Positions 27,488 through 36,485 are shown, counted from the first letter of the stretch. The stretch is DNA of 41,747 nucleotides from Ligilactobacillus murinus DSM 20452 = NBRC 14221 (GCF_001591685.1 NZ_BCVJ01000013.1:1-41747); one strand, 5' to 3'. Numbers and translations are program-made. Notes: generated by a model from the sequence alone, not told the origin.

Positions 27488-28237
27488 CTATCCTTTCAAA
27501 AACACATAATTCTTTTCGGTCGATAATTCAGCTGCAAAATGATAACCCAATTCCGTGAAGTCTTTAAGTTGGGCTAGCGTTTCTACTTGATTTTGCGCTA
27601 AGTAACGTACAAACTGCCCCCGGGCTTGTTTTGCAGGTGTCGCTTTTTGAACATATTTCTGGCGTTTTTTATCAAATTCTTTAAATTCAAGCGTTATAAA
27701 AATATCATCTGGCGTTAAATAACGCGCGATCACTTTTTCATACTCTTTAGATGCCAAATTGATCACTGGTTCAGCTCCTTGGTAAAGCTCGCGGTAAAGA
27801 TCATCGCCCCAAAATTGATATAGATCAGGATGATCTTTCCATCCGAGTTTAGCTCCCATCTCTAGGCGATACTGAATGATCCCATCAAATGGAGCTAAGA
27901 TCCCGTATAGACCAGATAAGATCCGTAAATTTTGGGCCAAATAGTCCAAAGCCGGTTCTTCTAATAGATCAGGTGCCATGGAACTATATTGCAGACCAAC
28001 ATACGAAAACAATGCTGGAGTCAAATTTTGGTCAAGTTTAGCTGTCTGCAACCGTTGATAATTCAGTTGCGCCAATTTATCACTACACTGCCAAATAGTT
28101 TTTAGTTGCAAATAAGAGCGTTGTTGTAACCATTCGAACAACTGACTCGTCTTAGCTAGATAGCACGGTTGACTTCTGACCTCAAAATCATTAGTTGCAT
28201 CTTGCATTTTTTTAGCGGGAGAGATAATTACTTTCAT
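27488..28237 (-). CDS. yaaA: YaaA/DUF328 peroxide-stress protein
   Basis: A 249-residue member of the YaaA (DUF328, UPF0246) family, starting MKVIISPAKKM and showing LFSYVGLQYSSM, LRILSGLYGILAPFD and YRLEMGAKL. E. coli YaaA binds DNA and lowers iron-dependent oxidative damage. It sits inside the peptide-uptake locus between oppA and the three extra binding proteins; this placement looks like an insertion of the array behind it, or of it. The ribosome site is weak (TGGAATG). A parS site lies 43 bases upstream. Confidence 0.93.
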   Translation of the reverse strand: MKVIISPAKKMQDATNDFEVRSQPCYLAKTSQLFEWLQQRSYLQLKTIWQCSDKLAQLNYQRLQTAKLDQNLTPALFSYVGLQYSSMAPDLLEEPALDYLAQNLRILSGLYGILAPFDGIIQYRLEMGAKLGWKDHPDLYQFWGDDLYRELYQGAEPVINLASKEYEKVIARYLTPDDIFITLEFKEFDKKRQKYVQKATPAKQARGQFVRYLAQNQVETLAQLKDFTELGYHFAAELSTEKNYVFLKG

Positions 28238-28279
28238 GTTTCACATTCCAATCGTTTTTACCCAAATTTTAGCATAATT

Positions 28280-28295
28280 TGTTTCACGTGAAACA
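28280..28295. promoter_or_regulatory. parS chromosome-segregation site
   Basis: TGTTTCACGTGAAACA matches the Spo0J/ParB consensus TGTTNCACGTGAAACA at all positions; the palindrome extends one base on each side (28279-28296). It lies in the 104-base gap between oppA and yaaA. parS sites are loading sites for ParB and cluster around oriC, which agrees with mnmE, mnmG and khpB in the window. Confidence 0.92.
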
Positions 28296-28341
28296 AGAAA
28301 CACTCACCTACTTAGTCAATGCTTCATTTTTTATTTTCCCT

Positions 28342-30084
28342 CTATTTTGTCAAACAAACATTCTCCCAATAAGTCAGCTGTTTACTTGGATCAAGTGTTA
28401 CACCTTTAACATTTTTCCCGACGACAGTTAACCCATAAGTATAAGAAAGTGGTACAACGTATGCTTCTTTTTGCATATATGCTTGCCATTTATGCATTTG
28501 TGCGATCCGATATTTGGTATCAAAGGCCTTTTGTGAATTAAGTGAACGCAATAGCTCAGTATTTTCTTTTGTCACAAAATGTCCGTGATTAAATGAAGAG
28601 CTCGGACTATAGGCAGCGGTGGCAGCAACAGACGGTTCGGAAGACAGCAACCAACTTCCAAACCAGATATCATATTTTTCTGAATTACTCTCAAGGAGCG
28701 CATTATAATTATTGAACTCCATCATTCGGCCATTGACTAGCTCAGTTCTTACACCAACTTTTTTCCAAAGTTGCATGTAATTTTTGATGATTGCTTCATA
28801 ACCTTTTCCTGCATCATGAGCCAAGACATGTAGAGTCAATTTTTTACCATTAGGCTTGCTACGGTAGCCGTCTTTTCCACGTTTAAAACCAGCTTTATCA
28901 AGTAAAGCATTCGCCTTTTTTAAATTATGATAATACGGTTTGACCTTACTATCGTGATAAGCCCCATACGCTGGTGAGACCATCGAGTTAGCCCATTTTC
29001 GAAGCCCGTGCCCATATCTTTTAGTGACTTCTTCAGTGTTCATCGCATACGCTAAGGCTAATCTCAAAGAGCGATCATTGGTGACTAACTTTTTATCCAT
29101 GACACTTTTACCATCAGGACCTTGTTTACCGACTCTAAAGCCCATGTAGTTAAAACCGTGTCTCAATGCGCCTAGAGTTACATAGTGGTCAAGTGATCTG
29201 GTTTTAGCATAAGTCGCTTCGCCTTCATCGAGGACCATATCGTATTTATGTGCCCGCATTGCTTCAGCGATCTGAGCATCAGGAACTACTTCTTCGACCA
29301 CTCTGTCTAATTTAGGCTTTTTAGGATAATATTTATTTGGGACCCATTCGATCGTTTCACCTTGAACGACTTTTTTGATCGCATATGGTCCATAAGACAA
29401 AGGATGGCGTGCTTGCTCGCTGGAGGCTAATTTAGACATCGGGATATCTTTTAAGTAGTGATATGGTAAAGCATCGTTCCATAAATATCCTGATCCGGCA
29501 TATTCCATTGCTGGTGTCATCTCTTTGTAATGGATCAAAAGATGTTTATCATCTTTGATCTGTAGGCCTGAGATCTGATCTGCTTGGCCATTATGATATT
29601 GCTCCATCCCAACGATCGAACCAATATCTTCATTGTAATAGACTGAACCACTATCTTTATTAGCAATGACTTCATAAACAAAAGCCAGATCTTTAGCTGT
29701 TACAGGTTGACCATCAGACCAACGCGCTTTAGGGCTGATCGTGACTAAAACTGTTTTATTTTCTTTGTCAAATGAAACATCAGCTAAGCCACCTTTTTTT
29801 AATTTACCATCCCTATCTTGTCTAAATAGTCCCGGTTGCCCAATATAAGATAAATTGTCCGTCTCACCATCAGTACTGATCTCCGTGATAAAATTGCCTT
29901 TAAAACTAGTATTTGACGGATAGGCAACTTTTAAGGTCCCACCTTTAAGTGGCTTTTTACGATTAACGTATGTCTCTTTCAAGGCATTTTCTTTAGCTAG
30001 GACTTGGCTAGTACAAGTGGCCAACGTTCCCGAGAGAACTGTTAATAAGGCCACAGTCTGCATGAATAAATGTCTTCTCCCCAT
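28342..30084 (-). CDS. oppA: Oligopeptide-binding protein OppA-like, copy 4
   Basis: About 580 residues, family 5 binding protein, more distant from copies 1-3 but with KKPLKGGTLKVAYPS, WSDGQPVTAKD, GPYAIKKVVQGETIEWVPNKYY and LRLALAYAMN. The signal peptide (LFMQTVALLTVLSGTLATCTSQVLA) holds one Cys in LATC, a poor lipobox with Thr at -1, and then an A-x-A site VLA. ATG at 30084 follows AAGGA by eight bases; ATGs at 30090 and 30102 are alternatives. It is the fifth gene of the oppDFBC operon, and no clear terminator follows it. Confidence 0.9.
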   Translation of the reverse strand: MGRRHLFMQTVALLTVLSGTLATCTSQVLAKENALKETYVNRKKPLKGGTLKVAYPSNTSFKGNFITEISTDGETDNLSYIGQPGLFRQDRDGKLKKGGLADVSFDKENKTVLVTISPKARWSDGQPVTAKDLAFVYEVIANKDSGSVYYNEDIGSIVGMEQYHNGQADQISGLQIKDDKHLLIHYKEMTPAMEYAGSGYLWNDALPYHYLKDIPMSKLASSEQARHPLSYGPYAIKKVVQGETIEWVPNKYYPKKPKLDRVVEEVVPDAQIAEAMRAHKYDMVLDEGEATYAKTRSLDHYVTLGALRHGFNYMGFRVGKQGPDGKSVMDKKLVTNDRSLRLALAYAMNTEEVTKRYGHGLRKWANSMVSPAYGAYHDSKVKPYYHNLKKANALLDKAGFKRGKDGYRSKPNGKKLTLHVLAHDAGKGYEAIIKNYMQLWKKVGVRTELVNGRMMEFNNYNALLESNSEKYDIWFGSWLLSSEPSVAATAAYSPSSSFNHGHFVTKENTELLRSLNSQKAFDTKYRIAQMHKWQAYMQKEAYVVPLSYTYGLTVVGKNVKGVTLDPSKQLTYWENVCLTK

Positions 30085-30102
30085 TTTCATCTTCCTTCCC
30101 AT

Positions 30103-30978
30103 TTATCCCAAACGCTGTTGTGCGTCAAAAGCACGACGAACAACATTTCCAACATAACTAATGCCCACACATAAAACCAAGATCAAAACGGCCGCTGGGA
30201 TCCAGACCCAAGGCGATCCAGTCATAACATCTGGATCTTGCGCTAGTCCGATCATCACCCCCAAACTAGGGACCGAATCTGGCAACCCAAACCCTAAGAA
30301 ACTCAACCCAACTTCGATCCCGATATTTGACGTCAAACTCAAGATCAGATCAACGATGATAAGTGAACTGATATTAGGTAACATATCAAATAACATGATC
30401 TTCCAAGGTCTACTACCAGAAGTGATGGCTGCATAAACATATTCTTTATGCGCTTCAGATAGCGCCTTAGAGCGGATCAACCGTGCTGTCCCGACCCATA
30501 AAAAGGCTGACATGACCAAAATAAAATCTAGCATATTATAGTTCGGGATGATCGAAACGATAACGATGACTAACATCAACATCGGCAACAACATCATGAA
30601 ATCTAAAAAACGCATCATGATATTATCGACTAAACCGCCATAATATCCAGCAACTAAGCCAAATGCGATCCCGATCATCTCAACGATCAAAGTGATCGTG
30701 ACCCCGATATTAAGTGAATTGCGTGCTCCTAAGACTAGATACTTTAAAACATCTCTTCCCCCTTGATCTGTCCCTAAGAGATGACCATTTTTGCCGGGAG
30801 AACTATAACCATTTAGGATATCGACCTGCATTACTTTCTTAGTATCTAAAAAAGCTGCATAGATATAAATGAATAAGATCAGTGCTGACAATAAAAACAA
30901 GAAAAAAGTAGCTCCTTTATCCTGTTTGAATTCGCGTACGATCATCGCAAAATTAGATGTATCCTTACTCTTTTTCAT
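30103..30978 (-). CDS. oppC: Oligopeptide permease OppC
   Basis: About 291 residues with six helices: one N-terminal (ATFFLFLLSALILFIYIYAAF), a periplasm-side loop with GTDQGGRDVLKYLVLGARNSL, and five in the BPD transport domain. The coupling EAA loop reads AITSGSRPWKIMLFDMLPNI. I start at ATG 30978 behind GGGGGAAG; a longer frame overlaps oppB. It forms the channel with OppB. Gaps of 13 bases to oppB and 18 to oppA place it in the same operon. Confidence 0.95.
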   Translation of the reverse strand: MKKSKDTSNFAMIVREFKQDKGATFFLFLLSALILFIYIYAAFLDTKKVMQVDILNGYSSPGKNGHLLGTDQGGRDVLKYLVLGARNSLNIGVTITLIVEMIGIAFGLVAGYYGGLVDNIMMRFLDFMMLLPMLMLVIVIVSIIPNYNMLDFILVMSAFLWVGTARLIRSKALSEAHKEYVYAAITSGSRPWKIMLFDMLPNISSLIIVDLILSLTSNIGIEVGLSFLGFGLPDSVPSLGVMIGLAQDPDVMTGSPWVWIPAAVLILVLCVGISYVGNVVRRAFDAQQRLG

Positions 30979-30991
30979 ACTCTTCCCCCTA

Positions 30992-31951
30992 TCATCCGAT
31001 CCGGACACGTGGATCGACCAAACTCAAAATAATATCTGACAATAATGAGCCGATCAGAGTCAAAGTCCCGTATAAAAGAACTAAGGCGGTGATCACTGAA
31101 TAATCACGGTTCAAGATCGAATCCATAAATAAGAGACCCATGCCAGGATAATTGAAGATCTGCTCGATAAAGATCGAACCCCCAAGTAAGCCGGTGATCG
31201 AATAACCTAGAAAAGCTGCGATCGGAAGCAACGAATTCCTAAAAATATGGCGCGTAAAGATCGTCTTTTCAGGGACACCTTTAGCCCGAGCCGTCTTGAC
31301 ATAATCTTGATTTTTATTATCGATGACTTCACTGCGTAAATATTGCACAACTGCAGTCACACTAAGTACAGCTTGCAAACATGCGGGTAAGATCATATGA
31401 TCCAAGCGACTCAAGAGATAACCAAACGTCCCGGTAGCATCAACTGAAACTGACCCCGAAGTTGGAAAAAGCTTGAGTTTGTAACCGAAAAACCACACCC
31501 CGAGCATATAAAAAACAAAAGACGGGATCGCATAGGCCACAAACGTATAGATCATGATCCCCTTATCTAATTTCGTATTCTCATAGCGTCCTGCAAGCAA
31601 CCCTAAAGGAATACTCAACGAATAACTCAAGATCAAAGTCAAAAGTGACAGCCAGATCGTGTTGCCCATGCGAGATAAGATCAAACTCCCGACCGAAGTC
31701 TTAAATTGATAGCTCATCCCGAGGTCCCCGTGAAACATTCTAACGACCCAATGCCAATACTGAACATACCACGGATCATACACCCCAGCTTTGATCCGCA
31801 AGGCTTCGACTGCTTGAGGCGAAGTCTCAGGTGTGACCATCCCAGTAAAGGGATCACCAGGCATCAATTTTGCAAGCAAAAAGATCAAGATGCTCAAAGC
31901 GATCAATTCTGGGATCATCAATAAAACGCGTCTTAAAATCGTCTTCCACAT
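30992..31951 (-). CDS. oppB: Oligopeptide permease OppB
   Basis: A 319-residue inner-membrane permease: first helix (LLMIPELIALSILIFLLAKLMPGDPF), long extracellular loop, then five helices; the EAA loop is TARAKGVPEKTIFTRHIFRNSL. The C-terminus LSDIILSLVDPRVRIG is typical. AAAGGGG precedes the ATG. Pairs with OppC; OppD and OppF supply ATP. Confidence 0.95.
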   Translation of the reverse strand: MWKTILRRVLLMIPELIALSILIFLLAKLMPGDPFTGMVTPETSPQAVEALRIKAGVYDPWYVQYWHWVVRMFHGDLGMSYQFKTSVGSLILSRMGNTIWLSLLTLILSYSLSIPLGLLAGRYENTKLDKGIMIYTFVAYAIPSFVFYMLGVWFFGYKLKLFPTSGSVSVDATGTFGYLLSRLDHMILPACLQAVLSVTAVVQYLRSEVIDNKNQDYVKTARAKGVPEKTIFTRHIFRNSLLPIAAFLGYSITGLLGGSIFIEQIFNYPGMGLLFMDSILNRDYSVITALVLLYGTLTLIGSLLSDIILSLVDPRVRIG

Positions 31952-31973
31952 ATTAAAATTCCCCTTTCAGCCC

Positions 31974-32909
31974 CTATTCTTTTTTTAAGGCGACTAAATG
32001 TGTTCGTGTCACTTTTTCTAGCGGATAGACACGTCCAGCTTGATCATAGTATTCTTCTTTGTGCACATTATATTCTTCTTCGATCGCTTGTCGTTGTTTA
32101 CGATGAGCTTCTCGATTCGAAACATCAGTCCGCGGGATCGCAGCTAGTAGCCGTTTAGTATAAATATGCAAAGGATCTTCATAGATATCCTTACGTGTAC
32201 CGACTTCGACAAAACGTCCCCGATGCATGATCGCCAAATTATCGCACATGTGATGGACGACACCAAGATCATGTGAAATAAATAAAAAAGCTACACCATA
32301 CTTTTTTTGGATCGCCTTCATATAGTTCAAAACCTGAGCTTGGACCGATAGATCTAACGCTGAGACAGGTTCATCGGCTATGATCAATTTGGGTCTGGTA
32401 GCTACCGCACGTGCGACCCCGATCCGTTGCCGTTGTCCGCCTGAAAATTGATATGGATATTTGTAAAGTGATTCCTCATCTAATCCAACGGTCTTAAGTA
32501 GTTCTAAAACACGTTGTTTCAATTCTTGGGCTGGTAATTTTTCAAAATTTTTCAAAGGTTCCCCGATGATATCCAAGATCTTTTTCTTGGGATTCAAGCT
32601 TGAAAGTGAATCTTGAAAGATCATTTGAACATCTTTGTTATAACTCATCTTTTTTCTGACTCGTTTGTCCGTTACATCTTTACCTGCATAAACGATCTGA
32701 CCAGAAGTAGCTTCGATCAGTCCGACAAGCGCTTGCCCGATCGTTGATTTCCCCGAACCTGATTCTCCGATCACCCCGTAGCTTTGGCCTTTTTTGATCG
32801 AAAAAGTGACCCCATCAACGGCGTATACATAGTCAGTCACACGGTTTAAAAATCCCGAACGAACGGGATAATGGACCCGAAGATCCTTTACTTCAAGTAA
32901 TTCATCCAT
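31974..32909 (-). CDS. oppF: Oligopeptide ABC ATPase OppF
   Basis: A 311-residue ATPase. Walker A GESGSGKST (48-56), Q-loop at Q99, signature FSGGQRQR (155-162), Walker B LIIADEP (175-181), and H-loop in ISHDLG. The C-terminal extension is the short oligopeptide-transporter type. The start overlaps oppD by eight bases. It forms the ATPase pair with OppD. Confidence 0.96.
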   Translation of the reverse strand: MDELLEVKDLRVHYPVRSGFLNRVTDYVYAVDGVTFSIKKGQSYGVIGESGSGKSTIGQALVGLIEATSGQIVYAGKDVTDKRVRKKMSYNKDVQMIFQDSLSSLNPKKKILDIIGEPLKNFEKLPAQELKQRVLELLKTVGLDEESLYKYPYQFSGGQRQRIGVARAVATRPKLIIADEPVSALDLSVQAQVLNYMKAIQKKYGVAFLFISHDLGVVHHMCDNLAIMHRGRFVEVGTRKDIYEDPLHIYTKRLLAAIPRTDVSNREAHRKQRQAIEEEYNVHKEEYYDQAGRVYPLEKVTRTHLVALKKE

Positions 32910-33909
32910 GGTCTACCTCCTTTTTTTCTTCTTCGTCTGGAAACTTAAAATCACGCCAACAAACACATCTGACTAGGTGTCCCACTGCTACTTGGTGCAT
33001 TTGTGGTTCACTTTCATGCTCACTTGCCGTCATCCATGGGATCCGTGAAGCAAAACGGCACCCAGTGTGTTTTAGATTTTTTAACGAAGGCACCATCCCA
33101 TTGATCACATAGAGTTCTTCTTGTTTTTCGTCTGCTTGTGGCATTGAACGCAAAAGTGAGCGTGTATAAGGATGTTTGGGATCGTTAAAAATTTGATTCG
33201 TTGTACCTAACTCGACGACCTGTCCCGCATACATCACAGCTACCCGATCGGCTACTTCAGCTACGACCCCTAGATCATGGGTGATCAAAATGATCCCGGC
33301 ATGGTTTTCGGCTTGGATCGCTAATAATAAGTCCAAGATCTGTGCTTGGATCGTAACATCCAGGGCCGTTGTCGGTTCATCAGCTATAATGAGCTCTGGT
33401 TTACAAGCGACCGCAATGGCGATCCCGACTCTTTGGCGCATCCCCCCTGATAATTCATGGGGATATTGCCGCGCTACCAATTCAGGCTTTTCAAGTCCGA
33501 CCTGGCGTAGCAATTCAAGGACCCGAGCACTTTTTTCTTTTTCTGACATCTGCGTATGTAAAGTCAGACTTTCTTTGACCTGGTCTTCGATCCGTAACAG
33601 CGGATTAAGCGAAGATAGTGGATCTTGAAAGATCATCCCGATTTTTTTGCCTCTGATCTGCTGTAGTTGTTCATTTTTAGCTCCCACGAGCTCTTTTCCA
33701 TGAAATTTGATGCTTCCAACCGTTTTAGTCTGTTTTTCGTTATGGAGGCCCATGACACTCGTAGCTAATGTGCTCTTACCACAACCAGATTCACCTACGA
33801 TCGCTAAAACTTCATTCTCATTTACCTCTAAGCTAACATCATCAAGTGCATTATAATATTGCCCTTCGACCTTGAAAGCTGTGCTGACATTTTTGATTTC
33901 TAGTAACAA
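32902..33909 (-). CDS. oppD: Oligopeptide ABC ATPase OppD
   Basis: A 335-residue ATPase. Walker A GESGCGKST (39-47), Q95, signature LSGGMRQR (153-160), Walker B LIIADEP (173-179). The C-terminal OppD extension reads GCRFASRIPW and RCVCW, lacking the full Cys cluster of many OppD proteins. Translation starts at a TTG (33909) with GGGGG seven bases upstream. It is the first gene of the opp operon behind a near-consensus promoter. Confidence 0.95.
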   Translation of the reverse strand: MLLEIKNVSTAFKVEGQYYNALDDVSLEVNENEVLAIVGESGCGKSTLATSVMGLHNEKQTKTVGSIKFHGKELVGAKNEQLQQIRGKKIGMIFQDPLSSLNPLLRIEDQVKESLTLHTQMSEKEKSARVLELLRQVGLEKPELVARQYPHELSGGMRQRVGIAIAVACKPELIIADEPTTALDVTIQAQILDLLLAIQAENHAGIILITHDLGVVAEVADRVAVMYAGQVVELGTTNQIFNDPKHPYTRSLLRSMPQADEKQEELYVINGMVPSLKNLKHTGCRFASRIPWMTASEHESEPQMHQVAVGHLVRCVCWRDFKFPDEEEKKEVDHG

Positions 33910-33941
33910 TTTCTCGCCCCCAATTTAGCGCAAGTGAATTT

Positions 33942-34102
33942 TTTACCAATTCTATTTATTATTTACACTTTTGTCAATAACAATTTTACTAAATTTTTTC
34001 ACTTCAAAAAATCATTAATATCAAGGCTATATTTTATATATGTAATCAAGAATCAAGACATAAGAACCTAAAATTTACCAATTCCCTTTATTATCTAACA
34101 CT
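33942..34102. repeat. Imperfect direct repeat upstream of oppD
   Basis: TTTACCAATTC followed by a shared TTTATTAT and an ACACT-type end occurs at 33942-33969 and again at 34074-34102. The first copy holds the opp -10 box and spacer; the second lacks TTGACA and a good -10. A related inverted form, ACCAAAAATTGGT, lies at the brnQ promoter (34198). They may be binding sites of an amino-acid responsive regulator. Apart from these, 33978-34189 is AT-rich without a gene. Confidence 0.5.
33949..33977 (-). promoter_or_regulatory. opp operon promoter
   Basis: TTGACA (33972-33977 on minus), 17-base spacer, TAGAAT (33949-33954), only one base off consensus. Transcription would start about 35 bases before the oppD TTG. 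Confidence 0.85.
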
Positions 34103-34189
34103 AGTGCTTTTCATTAGATAATAATTATTAAAAAATTTAATTTCTATAAACACATTTTTGGAGCTAACTTATTTTTTCTAAAAAAAGGG

Positions 34190-34218
34190 TTGACATTACC
34201 AAAAATTGGTTGTAAATT
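34190..34218 (+). promoter_or_regulatory. T-box/brnQ promoter
   Basis: TTGACA (34190-34195), 17-base spacer, TAAATT (34213-34218). Its spacer contains ACCAA/TTGGT inverted repeats. Confidence 0.6.
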
Positions 34219-34240
34219 TAGTTCAACAATAAATATCAGC

Positions 34241-34530
34241 AAACGCGATGAGAAAGACAAGTAGTCCTAAGTGCACCTAAAAGCGAGCTTCGGTCGGTGA
34301 AAGGAAGTAGGTCAGCCTTAGGAAGAAAAATCACTTTCGAGCGTTGTGTCGAACGAATTTTTCTAGTAGATGCTCTGGGTACACCCATTATAGTGTTAGC
34401 ATATCGCCCTTTATTCTAGGTACGGGCCGTATGTGAAAGGTGAACGTAGCGAGGCGTTCATGAAGCAAGGTGGTACCACGCTCTACAGGCGTCCTTGGAC
34501 TGAACAATCAGTCTAAGGACGCCTTTTTCT
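34241..34530 (+). promoter_or_regulatory. Isoleucine T-box riboswitch
   Basis: Stem I base GAAAG/CTTTC (34252-34256 with 34334-34338); AGTA on the 5' side and GAA on the 3' side of the specifier loop; specifier ATC (34330-34332, Ile) followed by A. The upper helix TCCTAAG/CTTAGGA is next to it. The T-box core AAGGTGGTACCACG is at 34467-34480, and the terminator AGGCGTCCTTGGACTG (34487-34502) pairs with 34509-34524 before a T run. Uncharged tRNA-Ile should switch it to antitermination and turn brnQ on. Confidence 0.93.
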
Positions 34531-34574
34531 TTTAGTTCTGATATTTTTTGCGACTAAAAAAAGGAGTTTGGATT

Positions 34575-35948
34575 ATGAAAAAAACAAAAAGTAAGATGTC
34601 ATTTAAAGATTATGCCGTCGTCAGCTCATTATTATTTGGGCTCTTCTTTGGAGCTGGCAATTTGATCTTCCCACTACATTTGGGTCAATTAGCTGGTCAT
34701 AACTGGGTCCCAGCTACCTTAGGCTTTCTCGTGACTGGGGTCTTGTTGCCCTTGCTCTCAGTCTTAGCGATCGCCATCGTTAAAGCCGATGGGGTCTATG
34801 ATGTTGGTCTTCCATTAGGGACAGGGTTTGCCCTGGTCTTTATGGTCTTGATCCACGCTACGATCGGACCACTTTTTGGTACACCTAGAACAGCAACAGT
34901 TGCATATTCTGTAGGCTTACAGCCATTCTTAGGGGCTGATAACCACTGGGGATTGCTCTTATTTTCAGCATTATTTTTCGCTGCAGCTTTTGGCTTTTCT
35001 TATAAAGAAAACGACATCCTGTCTAATGTCGGTAAAGTCTTGAACCCACTTTTCTTAGGCCTTTTGACGCTGGTCTTTGTCGTTGCCTTTGCTAATCCGT
35101 TAGGTCACACAACGAGTGCACCAGTTACTGAAGTTTATACTTCATTTTCAAGCGCATTGACAAACGGCTTTTTAGAAGGCTATAACACGATGGATGCCTT
35201 GGCTGGCCTAGCCTTTGGGGTCACCGTCGTAACTGCCATCAAACAAATGGGTTACCGCGATCCAAAAAGCGTTTCGCTCGTGACCGCTAAAGCCGGCTTT
35301 TTCTCTATGGGATCGGTCGCTTTGATCTACTTACTTTTGATCGTTTTAGGTGCGATGTCTTTGGGACGCTTCAAACTTTCTGAAGAAGGTGGCACTGCCT
35401 TTTCTCAGATCGTTACGGCTTATGCTGGCTCGGTCGGGCAAGCAGTTTTAGCTACACTTTTAACAGTTACCTGTTTGACGACTGCTGTTGGTTTGGTCGC
35501 TGCTTTTGCTCAAGATTTCCATAATCATTTTCCAAAGGTCAGCTACCACGTATGGCTTTTCTTGAGCTGTTTTGCATCGTTTTTGACGGCTAACTTCGGG
35601 CTTGAAACGATCATCGCTTGGTCCAATCCGATGTTGATGTTTCTTTACCCATTATCCATGGTCTTGATCTTGCTTTCCGTCTTTTCACCACTCTTCAAAC
35701 GTGACGGGGTCGTTTATCTAGCTGTTGTGGTTTGCACGGTCGTACCTGCTTTCTTTGATATGATCGTTGCCTTTCCAAAAGTTGTCAGCCAAAGCGCTTT
35801 TGGACTCACAGTTGCTGATCTACGGGCTTACTTACCACTAGCAGGGATCGGGATGTCATGGGTCGTTCCAGCATTAGTCGGCTTAGTCGTTGGACTTTTA
35901 GTTCACTTCATCCGGCGCGGTAATCTCCCTGAATTAGTCGAAGAATGA
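34575..35948 (+). CDS. brnQ: Branched-chain amino acid transporter BrnQ
   Basis: A 457-residue LIVCS-family symporter with 12 predicted helices. Family marks: FFGAGNLIFPLHLGQLAGHNW near the start, PLFGTPRTATVAYSVGLQPF and GFLEGYNTMDALAGLAFG. It imports Ile, Leu and Val with Na+ or H+. I start at ATG 34575: AAGGAG lies eight bases before it, and the longer frame from 34548 has none. The Ile T-box upstream means it is induced when isoleucine is short. Monocistronic, with a terminator directly behind. Confidence 0.95.
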   Translation: MKKTKSKMSFKDYAVVSSLLFGLFFGAGNLIFPLHLGQLAGHNWVPATLGFLVTGVLLPLLSVLAIAIVKADGVYDVGLPLGTGFALVFMVLIHATIGPLFGTPRTATVAYSVGLQPFLGADNHWGLLLFSALFFAAAFGFSYKENDILSNVGKVLNPLFLGLLTLVFVVAFANPLGHTTSAPVTEVYTSFSSALTNGFLEGYNTMDALAGLAFGVTVVTAIKQMGYRDPKSVSLVTAKAGFFSMGSVALIYLLLIVLGAMSLGRFKLSEEGGTAFSQIVTAYAGSVGQAVLATLLTVTCLTTAVGLVAAFAQDFHNHFPKVSYHVWLFLSCFASFLTANFGLETIIAWSNPMLMFLYPLSMVLILLSVFSPLFKRDGVVYLAVVVCTVVPAFFDMIVAFPKVVSQSAFGLTVADLRAYLPLAGIGMSWVVPALVGLVVGLLVHFIRRGNLPELVEE

Positions 35949-35980
35949 TCATCTCCTTGCTTCAAGCGCCTCGAATAATA

Positions 35981-36017
35981 AAAAAATTCCCGCAAAATTT
36001 TTGCGGGAATTTTTTTG
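35981..36017. terminator. Bidirectional terminator
   Basis: AAAAAATTCCCGCAAAA (35981-35997) pairs with TTTTGCGGGAATTTTTT just behind it. It serves brnQ and the converging DUF441 gene. Confidence 0.92.
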
Positions 36018-36023
36018 AGCTTA

Positions 36024-36485
36024 CTATTTAAAACTAAGGCCTAACAAACTGATGATCACAAAAGTCATGCCACTAGCGATCACAGGGCCAGCAGCTACAC
36101 CTCGTAAAAAGACGACGCCTAAGATCGTCCCAAAGACTAAAGCGACTGTCACTTGGGGCGTCGCTGCTAATTGGTCGACACCATAACGTGATAAGATCGC
36201 AACCAAGATCCCACAACCAACTGCGATCCAGCCAGCTGGCATCTTGAAGGCATCGATCAAGTCTTTAAACGTGATCTGCCCAGTCGCGATCGGGATCAAG
36301 ATCGCAACCGAAATGATCGTAACGCCCCAATTGATCCCTTTAGCTTGGATCACAGGGAACCACTTTTCAGATAATGCTGGGATCAACTTGATCGCCATGA
36401 CGACTAAAGTTGCGATGATCAAAGAATTATTTTTACCAAAAAATGAAACTGCTAAGATCAGCAGTAAAAAAAGCCAAGTTTCCAT
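36024..36485 (-). CDS. DUF441 (UPF0756) membrane protein
   Basis: A 153-residue protein with four or five helices: [77 protein letters not shown]. This is the UPF0756/DUF441 (YeaL) family; the function is unknown. GAGGGGG lies seven bases before the ATG at 36485. A TGGTATTAT extended -10 (36517-36525) and a 7-2-7 palindrome (AATTTAG half sites, 36526-36541) lie upstream. Confidence 0.9.
   Translation of the reverse strand: METWLFLLLILAVSFFGKNNSLIIATLVVMAIKLIPALSEKWFPVIQAKGINWGVTIISVAILIPIATGQITFKDLIDAFKMPAGWIAVGCGILVAILSRYGVDQLAATPQVTVALVFGTILGVVFLRGVAAGPVIASGMTFVIISLLGLSFK

Noticed and set aside
33994-34008. CodY-box-like AATTTTACTAAATTT near oppD
   Set aside because: Four mismatches to the 15-base consensus in an AT-rich stretch is too weak to call as a site.
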